DNA of 64,000 nucleotides from Pseudoclavibacter triregionum (GCA_910822395.1 OU365335.1:1426001-1490000); one strand, 5' to 3'; positions 34,108 through 45,466 are shown, counted from the stretch's first letter. The notes: generated from the sequence alone by a model not told the origin. A program made the numbers and translations.

Positions 34108-34695
34108 ATGGCGCAGGACGCCTGGCTCGTCGTCGGCCTCGGCAACCCCGGCGACCGCTACGCCGCCACCCGGCACAACGTCGGCCAGATGGTGCTCGAC
34201 GAGCTCGCGAGCCGCATCGGCGCGAGCTTCTCGCGCCACGCGAAGGCGAACGCACGCACCGCCGAGGGCCGCATCGCGCCCGGTGCCCCGAAGCTCGTCC
34301 TCGCGAAGCCGAACACCTACATGAACGAGTCCGGCGGCCCGATCGCGCAGCTGCGCGGCTACTACGACCTGCCGGTCGAGCGGATCATCGTCGTCCACGA
34401 CGAGCTCGACATCGACTTCGACGCCCTCAAGCTCAAGCAGGGCGGCGGGCACGGCGGCCACAACGGCCTCCGCGACGCCGTGAAGGCGCTCGGCAGCCCC
34501 GAGTTCCTCCGCGTCCGCGTCGGCATCGGGCGCCCGCCGGGACGCCAGGACCCGGCCGACTTCGTGCTCGCGCCCTTCTCGAAGACCGAGCGCGAGACGC
34601 TGCCGATCCTCGTCCGGGAGGCGGCCGACGCCGTCGAGCTCATCGCGCGCGAGGGCCTCCTCGCCGCCCAGAACGCCGTCCATGGGAAGGCGTAG
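34108..34695 (+). CDS. pth: Peptidyl-tRNA hydrolase
   Basis: Pth releases tRNA from prematurely dropped peptidyl-tRNA. The 195 aa protein has VVGLGNPGDRYAATRHNVGQMV (catalytic His in the RHNVG motif, about residue 23; substrate Asn nearby), KPNTYMNESGGP (about 71-82), VHDELDIDFDALKLKQGGGHGGHNGL (catalytic Asp, about 98; quoted in part as GGGHGGHNGL) and FLRVRVGIGRPP. Length is normal. AGAGGATCC is a weak ribosome site. dtd follows after 2 nt, so two tRNA quality-control hydrolases are co-transcribed. Confidence 0.97.
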   Translation: MAQDAWLVVGLGNPGDRYAATRHNVGQMVLDELASRIGASFSRHAKANARTAEGRIAPGAPKLVLAKPNTYMNESGGPIAQLRGYYDLPVERIIVVHDELDIDFDALKLKQGGGHGGHNGLRDAVKALGSPEFLRVRVGIGRPPGRQDPADFVLAPFSKTERETLPILVREAADAVELIAREGLLAAQNAVHGKA

Positions 34696-34697
34696 CC

Positions 34698-35135
34698 GTG
34701 CGCGCCGTCGTCACCCGCTGCTCGAGCGCCCGCGTCCTCGTCGACGGCGAGGTCGTGGGATCGCTCCCGAAGCCCGGCCTCATGGCCCTCGTCGGCGTCA
34801 CGCACTCCGACGACGAGGCCGAGGCCGCGAAGCTCGTCCGCAAGCTCGCGGGCCTCCGCATCCTCGAGGGGGGGGTGTCGGCCGCCGACGCGGGCGCGCC
34901 GATCCTCGTCGTGAGCCAGTTCACCCTCTACGGGGACGCCCGGAAGGGCCGCCGCCCCTCCTGGTCGGCCGCGAGCCCGCGCGAGCACTCGGAGCCCCTC
35001 GTCGAGCGGCTCGTCGAGCTGCTCCGCGCCGAGGGCCTGCACGTCGAGACCGGCCGCTTCGGCGCGATGATGCAAGTGGAGTCGGTGAACGAGGGGCCGT
35101 TCACGGTGCTCCTCGACACGGCGGAGCTCGCGTAG
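34698..35135 (+). CDS. dtd: D-aminoacyl-tRNA deacylase
   Basis: Dtd removes D-amino acids (and Gly) mischarged on tRNA. The 145 aa protein has the signature SQFTLYGDARKGRRPSW (about residues 75-91) and the C-terminal NEGPFTVLLDT, which carries the Gly-cisPro chiral-proofreading motif. GTG start, 2 nt after the pth stop; no separate ribosome binding site, so coupling with pth is likely. A leaderless mfd promoter follows within 70 nt. Confidence 0.95.
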   Translation: MRAVVTRCSSARVLVDGEVVGSLPKPGLMALVGVTHSDDEAEAAKLVRKLAGLRILEGGVSAADAGAPILVVSQFTLYGDARKGRRPSWSAASPREHSEPLVERLVELLRAEGLHVETGRFGAMMQVESVNEGPFTVLLDTAELA

Positions 35136-35205
35136 GGGCATCGACATCCGGCGCCGTTCCCGTCCGCGGGGAGCGGACGCGCGCTCGTGATGTCCGAGGC
35201 CCTCG

Positions 35206-35211
35206 TAGGAT
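35206..35211 (+). promoter_or_regulatory. -10 element, leaderless, mfd
   Basis: TAGGAT, then 7 nt, then the GTG of mfd at 35219; one of the clearest examples in the window. Confidence 0.65.
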
Positions 35212-35218
35212 CGTCCGA

Positions 35219-38200
35219 GTGAGCATCCAGGCCGTCGTCCCAGCACTCCGCGACGCCGAAGGGTTCGCGGCCGCGCTCGAATCCTTCGGCCGATCCGGCG
35301 ACTTCACGCTCGTCGACGGCATGCGCGGGCCGCTCCTCGCCGGGCTCCTCGCCGAGCGCGCGCCCGAGGCCCGCTGCCTCGCCGCGATCACGGCGACGAG
35401 CCGCGAGGCCGAGCAGCTCCGCGACGACCTCGCTGCCTACCTGCCCCAGGCCGAGCTCGTCGAGCTGCCCGCCTGGGAGACGCTCCCGCACGAGCGCCTC
35501 AGCCCCTCCGCCGAGACGACCGGCCGCCGCCTCGTCGCGATGCGCGCCCTCGCCGAGTGGAAGGCCGGCGGCCGCGAGCGCCCCTTCGTGCTGCTCGCGA
35601 GCGTCCGCGCCGCCCTCCAGCCGCTCCTGCCGGGCCTCGACGAGCCCCGCACGATCGACCTCGCCGCCGGCTCCCGCGGCAACGACCTCGAGGCCATCTC
35701 GCGCCGCCTCGTCGAGCTCGCGTACTCGCGCGTCGACATGGTGACCCGCCGCGGCGAGTTCGCCGTCCGCGGCGGCATCCTCGACGTCTTCCCGCCGGAC
35801 GCCGACCACGCGCTCCGCATCGACTTCTTCGGCGACGAGATCGAGGAGATCCGTCCCTTCGCCGTCTCCGACCAGCGCTCGCTCGACGCCGAGGTGGACG
35901 CCGTCCGCCTCACCCCGAGCCGCGAGCTGCTCCTCGACGAGGGCGTGCGGCAGCGGGCCCGCGAGATGCGGCCCGAGTTCCCGAGCCTCGAGCAGATGCT
36001 CGCGAAGATCGAGGAGGGCATCCCGGTCGAGGGTATGGAGTCGCTCGCGCCGGCGCTCGTGCCCGGCCTCGTCGACCTCGCCCACTACCTCCCCGAGGAG
36101 GCCGCCGTCGCGGTCGTCTCGCCCGAGCGCGTCGTCACCCGCGCCCTCCACCTCGCGGAGACGAACAAGGAGTTCCTCGCCGCCGCCTGGTCGGCCGCGA
36201 CCGCCGGCGCGCAGGCGCCCATCGACCTCGCCGCGGGCGACTTCCTCACCCTCCCGCAGCTGCGCGAGTCGGCAGGGGAGCGCGCCTGGTGGACGCTCTC
36301 GCCCCTCCACCAGGACGACGAGGACGTCGCGATCGACGTGCCGGGCGACGCCGTCCCGAGCTTCTCCGGCAACGCCGAGGGCGCCCTCGCGCACGTCGCG
36401 AGCCGCCTCGCCGCCGGATGGTCGGTCGTCATCGCGAGCCGGGGCCATGGCCTCGTCGAGCGCGCCGCCCAGCTGCTCGCCGAGCGCGAGCAGGCCGGCC
36501 GCCCCGTCGACGAGCTGCCGGACGCCCTCGAGCCGGGCGTCGCCTACCTCGTGCAGTCCTCCGTCGCGAACGGCCTCGAGCTGCCCGCCGCGAAGCTCGC
36601 CGTGCTCACCGAGGGCGACTTCTACGGCCGCGCCGCCGGCGTCGACGCGCGCCAGCCCCGCAAGCTCGCCCGGCGACGCGGCGGCACCGTCGTCGACCCG
36701 CTCCAGCTCAAGCCGGGCGACCTCGTCGTGCACGACACGCACGGCATCGGGCGCTTCCGCGAGCTCGCGCAGCGCCAGGTCATCACGAACGCGCGCACCC
36801 GCCAGAAGACGACCCGCGAGTACCTCGTCATCGAGTACGCGCCCTCGAAGCGCGGGCAGCCGGGCGACAAGCTCTTCGTGCCGACCGACCAGCTCGACCA
36901 GCTCACCCGCTACGTCGGCGGCGAGGAGCCCGCGCTCTCGAAGATGGGCGGCCAGGACTGGGCCGCCGCGAAGGGCCGCGCGCGGAAGGCCGTCCGCGAC
37001 ATCGCCGTCGAGCTCGTGAAGCTCTACTCGGCGCGCATGGCGTCGAAGGGCCACGCCTTCGGCCCCGACACGCCGTGGCAGCGCGAGCTCGAGGAGGCCT
37101 TCCCCTTCGCCGAGACCGCCGACCAGCTCCAGACGATCGACGAGGTGAAGCGCGATATGGAGCGGCCGATCCCGATGGATCGCCTCCTCTCCGGCGACGT
37201 CGGCTTCGGCAAGACCGAGGTCGCGGTGCGCGCCGCGTTCAAGGCCGTGCAGGACGGCAAGCAGGTCGTCATGCTCGTGCCGACGACGCTCCTCGTGCGC
37301 CAGCACCTCGAGACCTTCCAGGCGCGCATGGCGGGCTTCCCCGTGACGATCCGGGGCCTGTCCCGCTTCCAGTCGAAGAAGGAGTCGGAGGAGACGAAGC
37401 GCGGCCTCGCGGACGGCTCGGTCGACATCGTCATCGGCACGCACCGCATCCTCACCGAGGGCATCGCGTTCAAGGACATCGGCCTGCTCATCATCGACGA
37501 GGAGCAGCGATTCGGCGTCGAGCACAAGGACGCGCTGAAGAAGCTCAAGACGAACGTCGACATCCTCGCGATGAGCGCGACGCCGATCCCGCGCACGCTC
37601 GAGATGGCGGTGACCGGCATCCGCGAGATGTCGACGCTCGCGACGCCGCCGGAGGACCGCCAGCCGATCCTCACCTTCGTCGGGCCGAAGTCGGATCGCC
37701 AGATCGCGGCCGCCATCCGCCGCGAGCTCCTCCGCGAGGGGCAGGTGTTCTACGTCCACAACCGGGTCTCGTCGATCAACCGGATCGCCGCCGAGCTCGC
37801 GGAGCTCGTGCCCGAGGCGCGCATCGCCGTCGCGCACGGCAAGCTCTCCGAGTCGAGCCTGGAGCAGGTCATCGTCGACTTCTGGGAGCGGAAGTTCGAC
37901 GTGCTCGTCACGACGACGATCGTCGAGACCGGCCTCGACATCCCGAACGCGAACACGCTCATCATCGACGACGCCGAGCGCTACGGCCTCTCGCAGCTCC
38001 ACCAGCTGCGCGGGCGCGTCGGCCGCGGCCGCGAGCGCGGCTACGCGTACTTCCTCTACGACGGCGCGCGCCCGCTCACCGAGACCGCGACGGACCGCCT
38101 CGAGACGATCGCGGCGAACAACGAGCTCGGCTCGGGCATGCAGGTCGCGCTGAAGGACCTCGAGATCCGCGGTGCGGGCAACCTCCTCGGCGGCGAGCAG

Positions 38201-38860
38201 TCGGGCCACATCGCGGGCGTCGGCTTCGACCTCTACCTCCGGATGATCGGCGAGGCGGTCTCGACCTTCCGCGGCGAGGTCGCCGAGGGGCAGACGGAGC
38301 TGCGACTCGAGCTGCCCGTCGACGCGCGCATCCCGGAGGAGTACATCGGCTCGGAGCGCCTGCGCCTCGAGGCGTACCAGAAGCTCTCGAGCGCGTCCTC
38401 GCCGACGGCGAAGGCAGGCGCGATCGACCTCGTCGTCGAGGAGCTGCGCGACCGCTACGGCGAGCCGCCGGCCGAGGTCGGGACGCTCCTCGAGGTCTCG
38501 CGCCTGCGCCGCCTCGCCGTCCGCGCCCGCCTCTCGGAGCTCATCGTCTTCGGCAAGACGCTCCGGATGTCGCCCGTGGAGCTGCCCGACTCGAAGCAGA
38601 TGCGCCTGCGCCGCATGTATCCCGGCGCGAAGCTCGTCGAGGCGACGAGCTCGCTCGCCTTCCCGAACCTCGAGGCGCGCGACGGCGGGACGCCGAGCGA
38701 CGAGGAGATCATCGCGTGGATCCGCGGGATCTTCCGCGCGATCTTCGAGCTCGAGGACGAGGAGGCCGAGGAGGGGCCGGCCTCGCCGGATGCCGCGTCG
38801 ACCGCTTCGGCCGCCGCCGATGACGCCGCGAAGGCCGCGGAGTCGGGCCGGGAAGCCTAG
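35219..38860 (+). CDS. mfd: Transcription-repair coupling factor
   Basis: Mfd is an ATP-driven translocase that removes stalled RNA polymerase and recruits UvrA. The 1213 aa protein has the UvrB-like N-terminal module (AITATSREAEQLRDDLAAYLP, WETLPHERLSP), the RNAP-interacting Tudor-like domain (LKPGDLVVHDTHGIGRF, about residues 497-513), a RecG-type helicase core (LLSGDVGFGKTEVAVRAAF Walker A at about 657-675, DEEQ box II, SATPIPRTL, QLRGRVGRGRERGYAYFLY) and the TRCF C-terminal domain (about 1020-1150). An Ala/Glu-rich tail ends it. Start is GTG, fixed by the adjacent -10. Confidence 0.97.
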   Translation: MSIQAVVPALRDAEGFAAALESFGRSGDFTLVDGMRGPLLAGLLAERAPEARCLAAITATSREAEQLRDDLAAYLPQAELVELPAWETLPHERLSPSAETTGRRLVAMRALAEWKAGGRERPFVLLASVRAALQPLLPGLDEPRTIDLAAGSRGNDLEAISRRLVELAYSRVDMVTRRGEFAVRGGILDVFPPDADHALRIDFFGDEIEEIRPFAVSDQRSLDAEVDAVRLTPSRELLLDEGVRQRAREMRPEFPSLEQMLAKIEEGIPVEGMESLAPALVPGLVDLAHYLPEEAAVAVVSPERVVTRALHLAETNKEFLAAAWSAATAGAQAPIDLAAGDFLTLPQLRESAGERAWWTLSPLHQDDEDVAIDVPGDAVPSFSGNAEGALAHVASRLAAGWSVVIASRGHGLVERAAQLLAEREQAGRPVDELPDALEPGVAYLVQSSVANGLELPAAKLAVLTEGDFYGRAAGVDARQPRKLARRRGGTVVDPLQLKPGDLVVHDTHGIGRFRELAQRQVITNARTRQKTTREYLVIEYAPSKRGQPGDKLFVPTDQLDQLTRYVGGEEPALSKMGGQDWAAAKGRARKAVRDIAVELVKLYSARMASKGHAFGPDTPWQRELEEAFPFAETADQLQTIDEVKRDMERPIPMDRLLSGDVGFGKTEVAVRAAFKAVQDGKQVVMLVPTTLLVRQHLETFQARMAGFPVTIRGLSRFQSKKESEETKRGLADGSVDIVIGTHRILTEGIAFKDIGLLIIDEEQRFGVEHKDALKKLKTNVDILAMSATPIPRTLEMAVTGIREMSTLATPPEDRQPILTFVGPKSDRQIAAAIRRELLREGQVFYVHNRVSSINRIAAELAELVPEARIAVAHGKLSESSLEQVIVDFWERKFDVLVTTTIVETGLDIPNANTLIIDDAERYGLSQLHQLRGRVGRGRERGYAYFLYDGARPLTETATDRLETIAANNELGSGMQVALKDLEIRGAGNLLGGEQSGHIAGVGFDLYLRMIGEAVSTFRGEVAEGQTELRLELPVDARIPEEYIGSERLRLEAYQKLSSASSPTAKAGAIDLVVEELRDRYGEPPAEVGTLLEVSRLRRLAVRARLSELIVFGKTLRMSPVELPDSKQMRLRRMYPGAKLVEATSSLAFPNLEARDGGTPSDEEIIAWIRGIFRAIFELEDEEAEEGPASPDAASTASAAADDAAKAAESGREA

Positions 38861-38890
38861 CGCGGCCTCGGTCGCCCGACCGCATCCTGC

Positions 38891-38912
38891 CCATGGGGAG
38901 TTCTCCCCATGG
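38891..38912. terminator. First of three hairpins between mfd and the dehydrogenase gene
   Basis: CCATGGGGAG and CTCCCCATGG are separated by TT; in practice a 9-bp stem with a 4-nt loop. 30 nt after the mfd stop. Confidence 0.6.
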
Positions 38913-38949
38913 CGTCCTTCTCCCGCAGCTGGCAGAGTTCCTGCTCGGG

Positions 38950-38978
38950 ACGGAGCGCATCGGGGGGATGCGCTCCGT
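38950..38978. terminator. Second hairpin between mfd and the dehydrogenase gene
   Basis: ACGGAGCGCATC and GATGCGCTCCGT form a perfect 12-bp stem around a G5 loop. Confidence 0.6.
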
Positions 38979-39046
38979 CGACCTACGTCACGCGGAGCGA
39001 GCTTCAGCGAAGCCGCCGGAGGGGGCGCTCCGCGCCTGCACGCGAC

Positions 39047-39076
39047 GAGGGCCCGGAGTGCACGCTCCGGGCCCTC
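39047..39076. terminator. Third hairpin, closest to the dehydrogenase stop
   Basis: GAGGGCCCGGAG and CTCCGGGCCCTC form a perfect 12-bp stem around TGCACG, 34 nt beyond the dehydrogenase stop. Confidence 0.7.
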
Positions 39077-39109
39077 TCGCGTTCACGCGAGGCGCTGCGG
39101 CGCCGGGCG

Positions 39110-40186
39110 CTACAGCCCCTTGCCGCTCGGCGAGACGAGGATCTTCACCGCGGTCTCGTTGCGGTTGATGAGCGTGTCGAAGCCCTCCGAGATGAGGCCG
39201 TCGAGGCCGATTCTGCCCGTGATGAAGGGGGCGAGGTCGACCTTGCCCTCCTCGACGAGCTTGATCGTGCCCGGGTGCGAGTTCACGTAGGCGATCGTGC
39301 CGCGGACATCCAGCTCCTTGAGCACGATCTTCTGCATGTCGAAGGTCGCGGGCTTGCCCCAGATCGAGACGATGACGAGGACGCCCTGCGGGCGGAGCGC
39401 ATCGACGAGCGTGTCGAGCGCCGCCTGGACGCTCGTGCACTCGAAGGCGACGTCGGCGCCGCGGCCGCCCGTGAGCTTGCGGACCTCCTCGACGACGTCG
39501 ACCGCCGATGGGTCGAGGGCGTGGTCGGCGACCTTCGTCTCGACGGCCTTCTGGCGGCGCAGCGGGCTGGGCTCGGAGATGATGACCGTGAGCCCCTGCG
39601 CCTTGAGGACGGCCGCGGTGAGCAGGCCGATGGGGCCAGCGCCGCCGACGAGGGCGACGTCGCCCGCCTTGCCGCCGGAGCGCTCGACGGCGTGGTAGCC
39701 GACGGCGAGCGGCTCGATGAGCGCGGCCTGGTCGAGCGGGATGTCGTTCGAGATCGGGTGCACCCAGCGGCGCATCACCGAGATCTTCTCGCCGAGGCCG
39801 CCGCCGCGTCCGGCGAGGCCGATGAAGTTCATGTCGGGCGAGAGGTGGTAGTCGCGGCTCTCGGGGCCGGTGTCGACGTCGTCCCGCACGATGTACGGCT
39901 CGACGACGACGTGCTGGCCGACCTCGAGGTCGTCGACGCCCTCGCCGAGCTCGACGACGACGCCGGAGAACTCGTGCCCGAGGGTGACGGGGGAGTCCTC
40001 GCCGGAGATGGGGTGCGGGTGGCCCTGGGGCGGGCAGAAGATGGGCCCGTCCTTGTACTCGTGGAGGTCGGTGCCGCAGATGCCGCACCAGGCGACCTCG
40101 ATGCCGACCTCGCCGGGGCCGACCTTCGGCTCCTCGATCTCGTCGATGCGGATGTCGCCGTTGCCGTAGTAGCGCGCTGCGCGCAT
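39110..40186 (-). CDS. Zinc-dependent medium-chain dehydrogenase, 2,3-butanediol dehydrogenase type
   Basis: 358 aa MDR enzyme. Catalytic zinc ligands are Cys in CGICGTDLHEY (about residues 34-44) and the His-Glu of LGHEFSG (about 69-75); the Rossmann motif VGGAGPIGLLTAAVLKAQG is at about 177-195. The N-terminus MRAARYYGNGDIRIDEIEEP is characteristic of (R,R)-butanediol dehydrogenases, which interconvert acetoin/diacetyl and butanediol with NAD(H); a related polyol is possible. The structural-zinc four-Cys lobe is not evident. GGAAGGAAGGGC precedes the ATG. It is monocistronic, convergent with mfd and divergent from mazG. Confidence 0.88.
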   Translation of the reverse strand: MRAARYYGNGDIRIDEIEEPKVGPGEVGIEVAWCGICGTDLHEYKDGPIFCPPQGHPHPISGEDSPVTLGHEFSGVVVELGEGVDDLEVGQHVVVEPYIVRDDVDTGPESRDYHLSPDMNFIGLAGRGGGLGEKISVMRRWVHPISNDIPLDQAALIEPLAVGYHAVERSGGKAGDVALVGGAGPIGLLTAAVLKAQGLTVIISEPSPLRRQKAVETKVADHALDPSAVDVVEEVRKLTGGRGADVAFECTSVQAALDTLVDALRPQGVLVIVSIWGKPATFDMQKIVLKELDVRGTIAYVNSHPGTIKLVEEGKVDLAPFITGRIGLDGLISEGFDTLINRNETAVKILVSPSGKGL

Positions 40187-40405
40187 GATGCCCTTCCTTC
40201 CGGCGGCCGGGCCGGTCGCCCGGCCTGCCAGCCCCCACGCTAGGAGCGCCACCTGGACGCGGCGTCCGAGGCGCGCCTGCCTCGCCGCCTGAGCGGCTGA
40301 GCGGCGCGGGCTCCCCGCGACGGCGATCGGAGACCCGGAGACGCGGACACGGGCTCGCCGGCGGCCGGCGGCCGCGAGCCGGCCCCGTCACGCCGACGGG
40401 CGCGC

Positions 40406-40411
40406 CACAAT
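40406..40411 (+). promoter_or_regulatory. -10-like element, leaderless, mazG
   Basis: CACAAT (third to sixth bases match consensus) 6 nt before the ATG at 40418. Confidence 0.4.
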
Positions 40412-40417
40412 GTCGGC

Positions 40418-41137
40418 ATGACCGATGCCGCGCAGCCCGAGTCCGCGCCGAGCCCGAACGCGCCCGGCGACGCCGTCCCCGCGGAGCTCGCGCGGCTGCT
40501 CGGCACCGTGGCGCGGTTCCGGGGCGAGGGCGGCTGCGCCTGGTACGAGGAGCAGACGCACGCGAGTCTCGCGCCCTACCTCGTCGAGGAGTCGGCCGAG
40601 CTCGTCGAGGCGATCGAGGCGGGCTCGCCGGAGGACCTCCGCGAGGAGCTCGGCGACGTGCTCTTCCAGGTGCTCTTCCACGCCGACGTCGCCGCGCAGG
40701 ATCCCGACCCGACCCGACGCTTCGACCTCGAGGACGTTGCGCGCGACCAGCGCGAGAAGCTCGAGCGGCGGAACCCCCACGTCTTCGGGCCGGAGCCGAC
40801 CCGCGACATCCCGCGCATCCTCGAGCTCTGGCACGAGGCGAAGGCGGTCGAGAAGGCGCATCGGACGAGCGTGCTCGACGGCATCCCGGAGCCGCTCAAC
40901 CCCGTCGCCCGCGCCTCGAAGACGCTCGGCCGGGCCGCCTCCCTCGGGCTCGGCGCGGCCGACGCGGCGCCCGCGGATGCCGAGTCGGCGACGCCCGAGG
41001 ACGCCCTCGGCGGCGAGCTCCTCGCCCTCGTCGAGCGCGCCCGCGCGGAGGGCGTCGACCCCGATCGCGCGCTCAGGCGGGCCGTCCGGCGCCTCGAGGA
41101 CGCCGTGCGCGACACGGAATCGCGAGGGAAGGCCTAA
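40418..41137 (+). CDS. mazG: MazG nucleoside triphosphate pyrophosphohydrolase
   Basis: MazG hydrolyses (d)NTPs to monophosphate and PPi, limiting oxidised nucleotides. The 239 aa protein has the all-alpha NTP-PPase core: EESAELVEAIEAGSPEDLREELGDVLFQVLFHADVA (about residues 53-88; given in parts: EESAELVEAIE holds ExxE, EELGDVLFQ the ExxD metal ligands). The WYEEQTH segment replaces the usual CPWDxxQTH. One MazG domain plus a divergent helical C-terminus, as in mycobacteria. mfd-mazG order is shared with mycobacteria, though here a dehydrogenase intervenes. Confidence 0.92.
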   Translation: MTDAAQPESAPSPNAPGDAVPAELARLLGTVARFRGEGGCAWYEEQTHASLAPYLVEESAELVEAIEAGSPEDLREELGDVLFQVLFHADVAAQDPDPTRRFDLEDVARDQREKLERRNPHVFGPEPTRDIPRILELWHEAKAVEKAHRTSVLDGIPEPLNPVARASKTLGRAASLGLGAADAAPADAESATPEDALGGELLALVERARAEGVDPDRALRRAVRRLEDAVRDTESRGKA

Positions 41138-41141
41138 GCCC

Positions 41142-41162
41142 GGCCGGCAGCTCCTGCCGGCC
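41142..41162. terminator. Hairpin between mazG and the YhhN-family gene
   Basis: GGCCGGCAG and CTGCCGGCC around a CTC loop fill nearly the whole 26-nt convergent gap. Confidence 0.65.
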
Positions 41163-41163
41163 C

Positions 41164-41982
41164 CTAGATCCGCGAGCTCGCCCGCGTCTCCGGCCCGGGG
41201 ATCGCCGGCGGCAGCCCCGGGGTGTCGAGCGACGAGGGCGACGCCTCGGCCGCCGCGGCGTCGACGGCGAGCACGGTCTCCTCGGCCTGCGCCTCATGCA
41301 CGATCGCGCGGCGGACGGCCCAGACCATGATCGACTGCGCGGCCATGTACGGCGCCATGATGACGATCCCGCGCACGGGGTCGCCCGGGTCGAGCGCGAG
41401 CACGAACTTGTAGAGGCCGACGAAGGCGTTCGACACCATGAAGAGCAGGCCCGCGAGGGTGCCCGGCCATCCGTACCCCGTCGCGAGCACGCCGGTCGCG
41501 AGCACGGCGAGGGCGTAGAGGAAGAGCAGGCCCGTGAAGACGCCCGCGCCCGGCAGGCAGGCGCTCACGACGATGCAGCCGGCGGCCGCGTAGGCGAGCA
41601 TGACGATCCGGTTCCGCGCGAACACGCTGCGCTCCCGGCGCGAGGCGAGCTCCCACGCCCATGCGAGCTGCGCGGCGAGGAAGAAGAGCACCATCGACGG
41701 GAACTCGGAGTCGGGCGCGACGAGGCGCGGCCCGAAGTCGCCGGCCCAGCTCAGCAGGAGCGCGGCGGTGAGGCCGATCCGGTCGCGGGCCGGCATCGGC
41801 ACCGAGAGCGCCCCGAGCGAGAGCGGCGCGTGGGCGTAGGCGAGGAGCACAAGCATGAGCAGGGCCTGCGTGAGGTTCCGCAAGGTGCCCTCGCCCATGA
41901 GGATGCTCGCGAGCTGGAGCACGCCGACCGCGCTGTACGCGACGAGCGCGATGCGGTCGAGGTTCCGGAGCATGGCATCCAT
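41164..41982 (-). CDS. YhhN-family membrane protein (lysoplasmalogenase-like)
   Basis: 272 aa, about eight transmembrane helices (about residues 10-230) and a ~40-residue Ala/Glu/Pro C-terminal tail. Motifs LLLSWAGDFGPRL and LFMVSNAFVGLYKF match the YhhN/TMEM86 family, whose conserved Asp residues (here in WAGDFGP) are implicated in hydrolysing the vinyl-ether bond of lysoplasmalogen. Whether this organism has plasmalogens is unknown, so the activity is tentative. ATG at 41982 or, nine nt later, 41973. Divergent from hisS. Confidence 0.8.
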   Translation of the reverse strand: MDAMLRNLDRIALVAYSAVGVLQLASILMGEGTLRNLTQALLMLVLLAYAHAPLSLGALSVPMPARDRIGLTAALLLSWAGDFGPRLVAPDSEFPSMVLFFLAAQLAWAWELASRRERSVFARNRIVMLAYAAAGCIVVSACLPGAGVFTGLLFLYALAVLATGVLATGYGWPGTLAGLLFMVSNAFVGLYKFVLALDPGDPVRGIVIMAPYMAAQSIMVWAVRRAIVHEAQAEETVLAVDAAAAEASPSSLDTPGLPPAIPGPETRASSRI

Positions 41983-42054
41983 TGAACCGCGGAATCGCCC
42001 GCGACCGCGCGCCCCCGGAGGATGACCCGCGCGGTCGGCGGCCCGGATGGCTGG

Positions 42055-42060
42055 AAGAAT
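42055..42060 (+). promoter_or_regulatory. -10-like element, leaderless, hisS
   Basis: AAGAAT 7 nt before ATG 42068; the first base is off consensus. Confidence 0.35.
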
Positions 42061-42067
42061 GGCCCGC

Positions 42068-43420
42068 ATGGCCGTCCAGATCTCCTCCCCGCGCGGCATG
42101 CGCGACTTCCTCCCCGCCGACAAGCGCCGCCGCGAGCGCGTCCTCGCGACGATCCGGGAGGCGTACGCCGAGCACGGCTTCGAGGAGATCGAGACCCCCG
42201 TCGTCGAGGACTCCGAGCGCCTCCACTCGGGCATGGGCGGCGACAACGAGAAGCTCTCCTACGCGGTCATGCGCCGCGGCCTCGACCACGCCGACCTCCA
42301 GACCGCCGCGGACGAGAACGAGCCGCTCCTCCTCTCGGACCTCGGCCTCCGCTTCGACCTCACCGTGCCGCTCGCGCGCTTCATCGCGACCCACCGCGGC
42401 ACGCTCCCGACCGTCTTCCGCTCATTGCAGATCGGCCCCGTCTGGCGCGCCGAGCGCCCGCAGAAGGGCCGCTACCGCCAGTTCGTCCAGTGCGATATCG
42501 ACATCTCGGGCGAGCCCGGTCCGATCGCCGAGATCGAGCTCCTCGCGGCCGGCTCCGCGGCCCTCGCGCGCCTCGGCCTCGGCGCCTGCACGATCCGCCT
42601 CAACGACCGGCGCCTGCTCACGGGCATGCTCGACGCGTGCGGCTTCCAGGCCGCCGCCCACCCGGGCGCGCTCATCTCGATCGACAAGCTCGACAAGATC
42701 GGCGCCGAGGGCGTCATCGCAGAGCTCCGCGAGGGCGCGACCGCGGAGGCGCCCGTCGAGGCCGTCGAGCGGCTCGGCGAGGCGCTCGAGGCGTGGGCGC
42801 CGCGCATCGCCGCGGGCATCCCGCTCGAGCGCGAGGCCATGCTCGAGGTGCTTCCGGGCCCCATGCGCGAGCACGGGGCCGTGCTCGAGGCGGTCGACTC
42901 GATGCTCGGGATCGCCGAGGGCGTGCGCGCCGCGGGCGGCGAGCTGCCGCTCGTCTTCGACCCGACGCTCGTGCGCGGCATGGGCTACTACACGGGCACG
43001 ATCTTCGAGGCCGCGCATCCCGAGTCGGGCTCCTCGGTCGGCGGCGGCGGCCGCTACGACGGCATGATCGGCCGCTTCCTCGGCCACGACGTCCCCGCCG
43101 CGGGCTTCTCGATCGGCTTCGAGCGCATCGTCGACCTCGTCGACCTCGAGGCGCTCCCGGGCGGCGACGCCGAGCGCCGCGACCTCGTCCTCCTCGTCGA
43201 CAAGCGGATGCCCGCGATCGACGTCGCCCGCGTGAAGGCCGCGTGGCTCGAGCCCGGCTCGCGCGTCCGCGTCGAGAAGCGCCCGAAGAACCCGAAGGCG
43301 CTCCTCGCCTCCCTCGCCGAGCAGGGCTGGACCCACGTCGGCCACGTCCGCGACGAGCACGTCGCCGACCCCCGCTCGCTCGAGCTCCAGCCGCTCGCGG
43401 TCGAGGGCCCGGCCGAGTAG
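42068..43420 (+). CDS. hisS: Histidyl-tRNA synthetase
   Basis: Class II synthetase, 450 aa. PRGMRDFLPADKRRRE opens the protein; motif 2 is VWRAERPQKGRYRQFVQCDIDI (about residues 124-145; key Arg in WRAERPQ), the histidine A motif is LVRGMGYYTGTIFE (about 304-317) and motif 3 lies in AAGFSIGFERIVDL (about 344-357). The C-terminal anticodon domain (about 370-440) is present. ATG 42068 preferred over ATG 42059, which would fall inside the promoter. An acetyltransferase gene follows after 17 nt. Confidence 0.96.
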   Translation: MAVQISSPRGMRDFLPADKRRRERVLATIREAYAEHGFEEIETPVVEDSERLHSGMGGDNEKLSYAVMRRGLDHADLQTAADENEPLLLSDLGLRFDLTVPLARFIATHRGTLPTVFRSLQIGPVWRAERPQKGRYRQFVQCDIDISGEPGPIAEIELLAAGSAALARLGLGACTIRLNDRRLLTGMLDACGFQAAAHPGALISIDKLDKIGAEGVIAELREGATAEAPVEAVERLGEALEAWAPRIAAGIPLEREAMLEVLPGPMREHGAVLEAVDSMLGIAEGVRAAGGELPLVFDPTLVRGMGYYTGTIFEAAHPESGSSVGGGGRYDGMIGRFLGHDVPAAGFSIGFERIVDLVDLEALPGGDAERRDLVLLVDKRMPAIDVARVKAAWLEPGSRVRVEKRPKNPKALLASLAEQGWTHVGHVRDEHVADPRSLELQPLAVEGPAE

Positions 43421-43437
43421 GGGCAGGGGGAGTAGCC

Positions 43438-45451
<2,014 letters not shown>

Positions 45452-45466
45452 GCCCCGCGCACGCGA

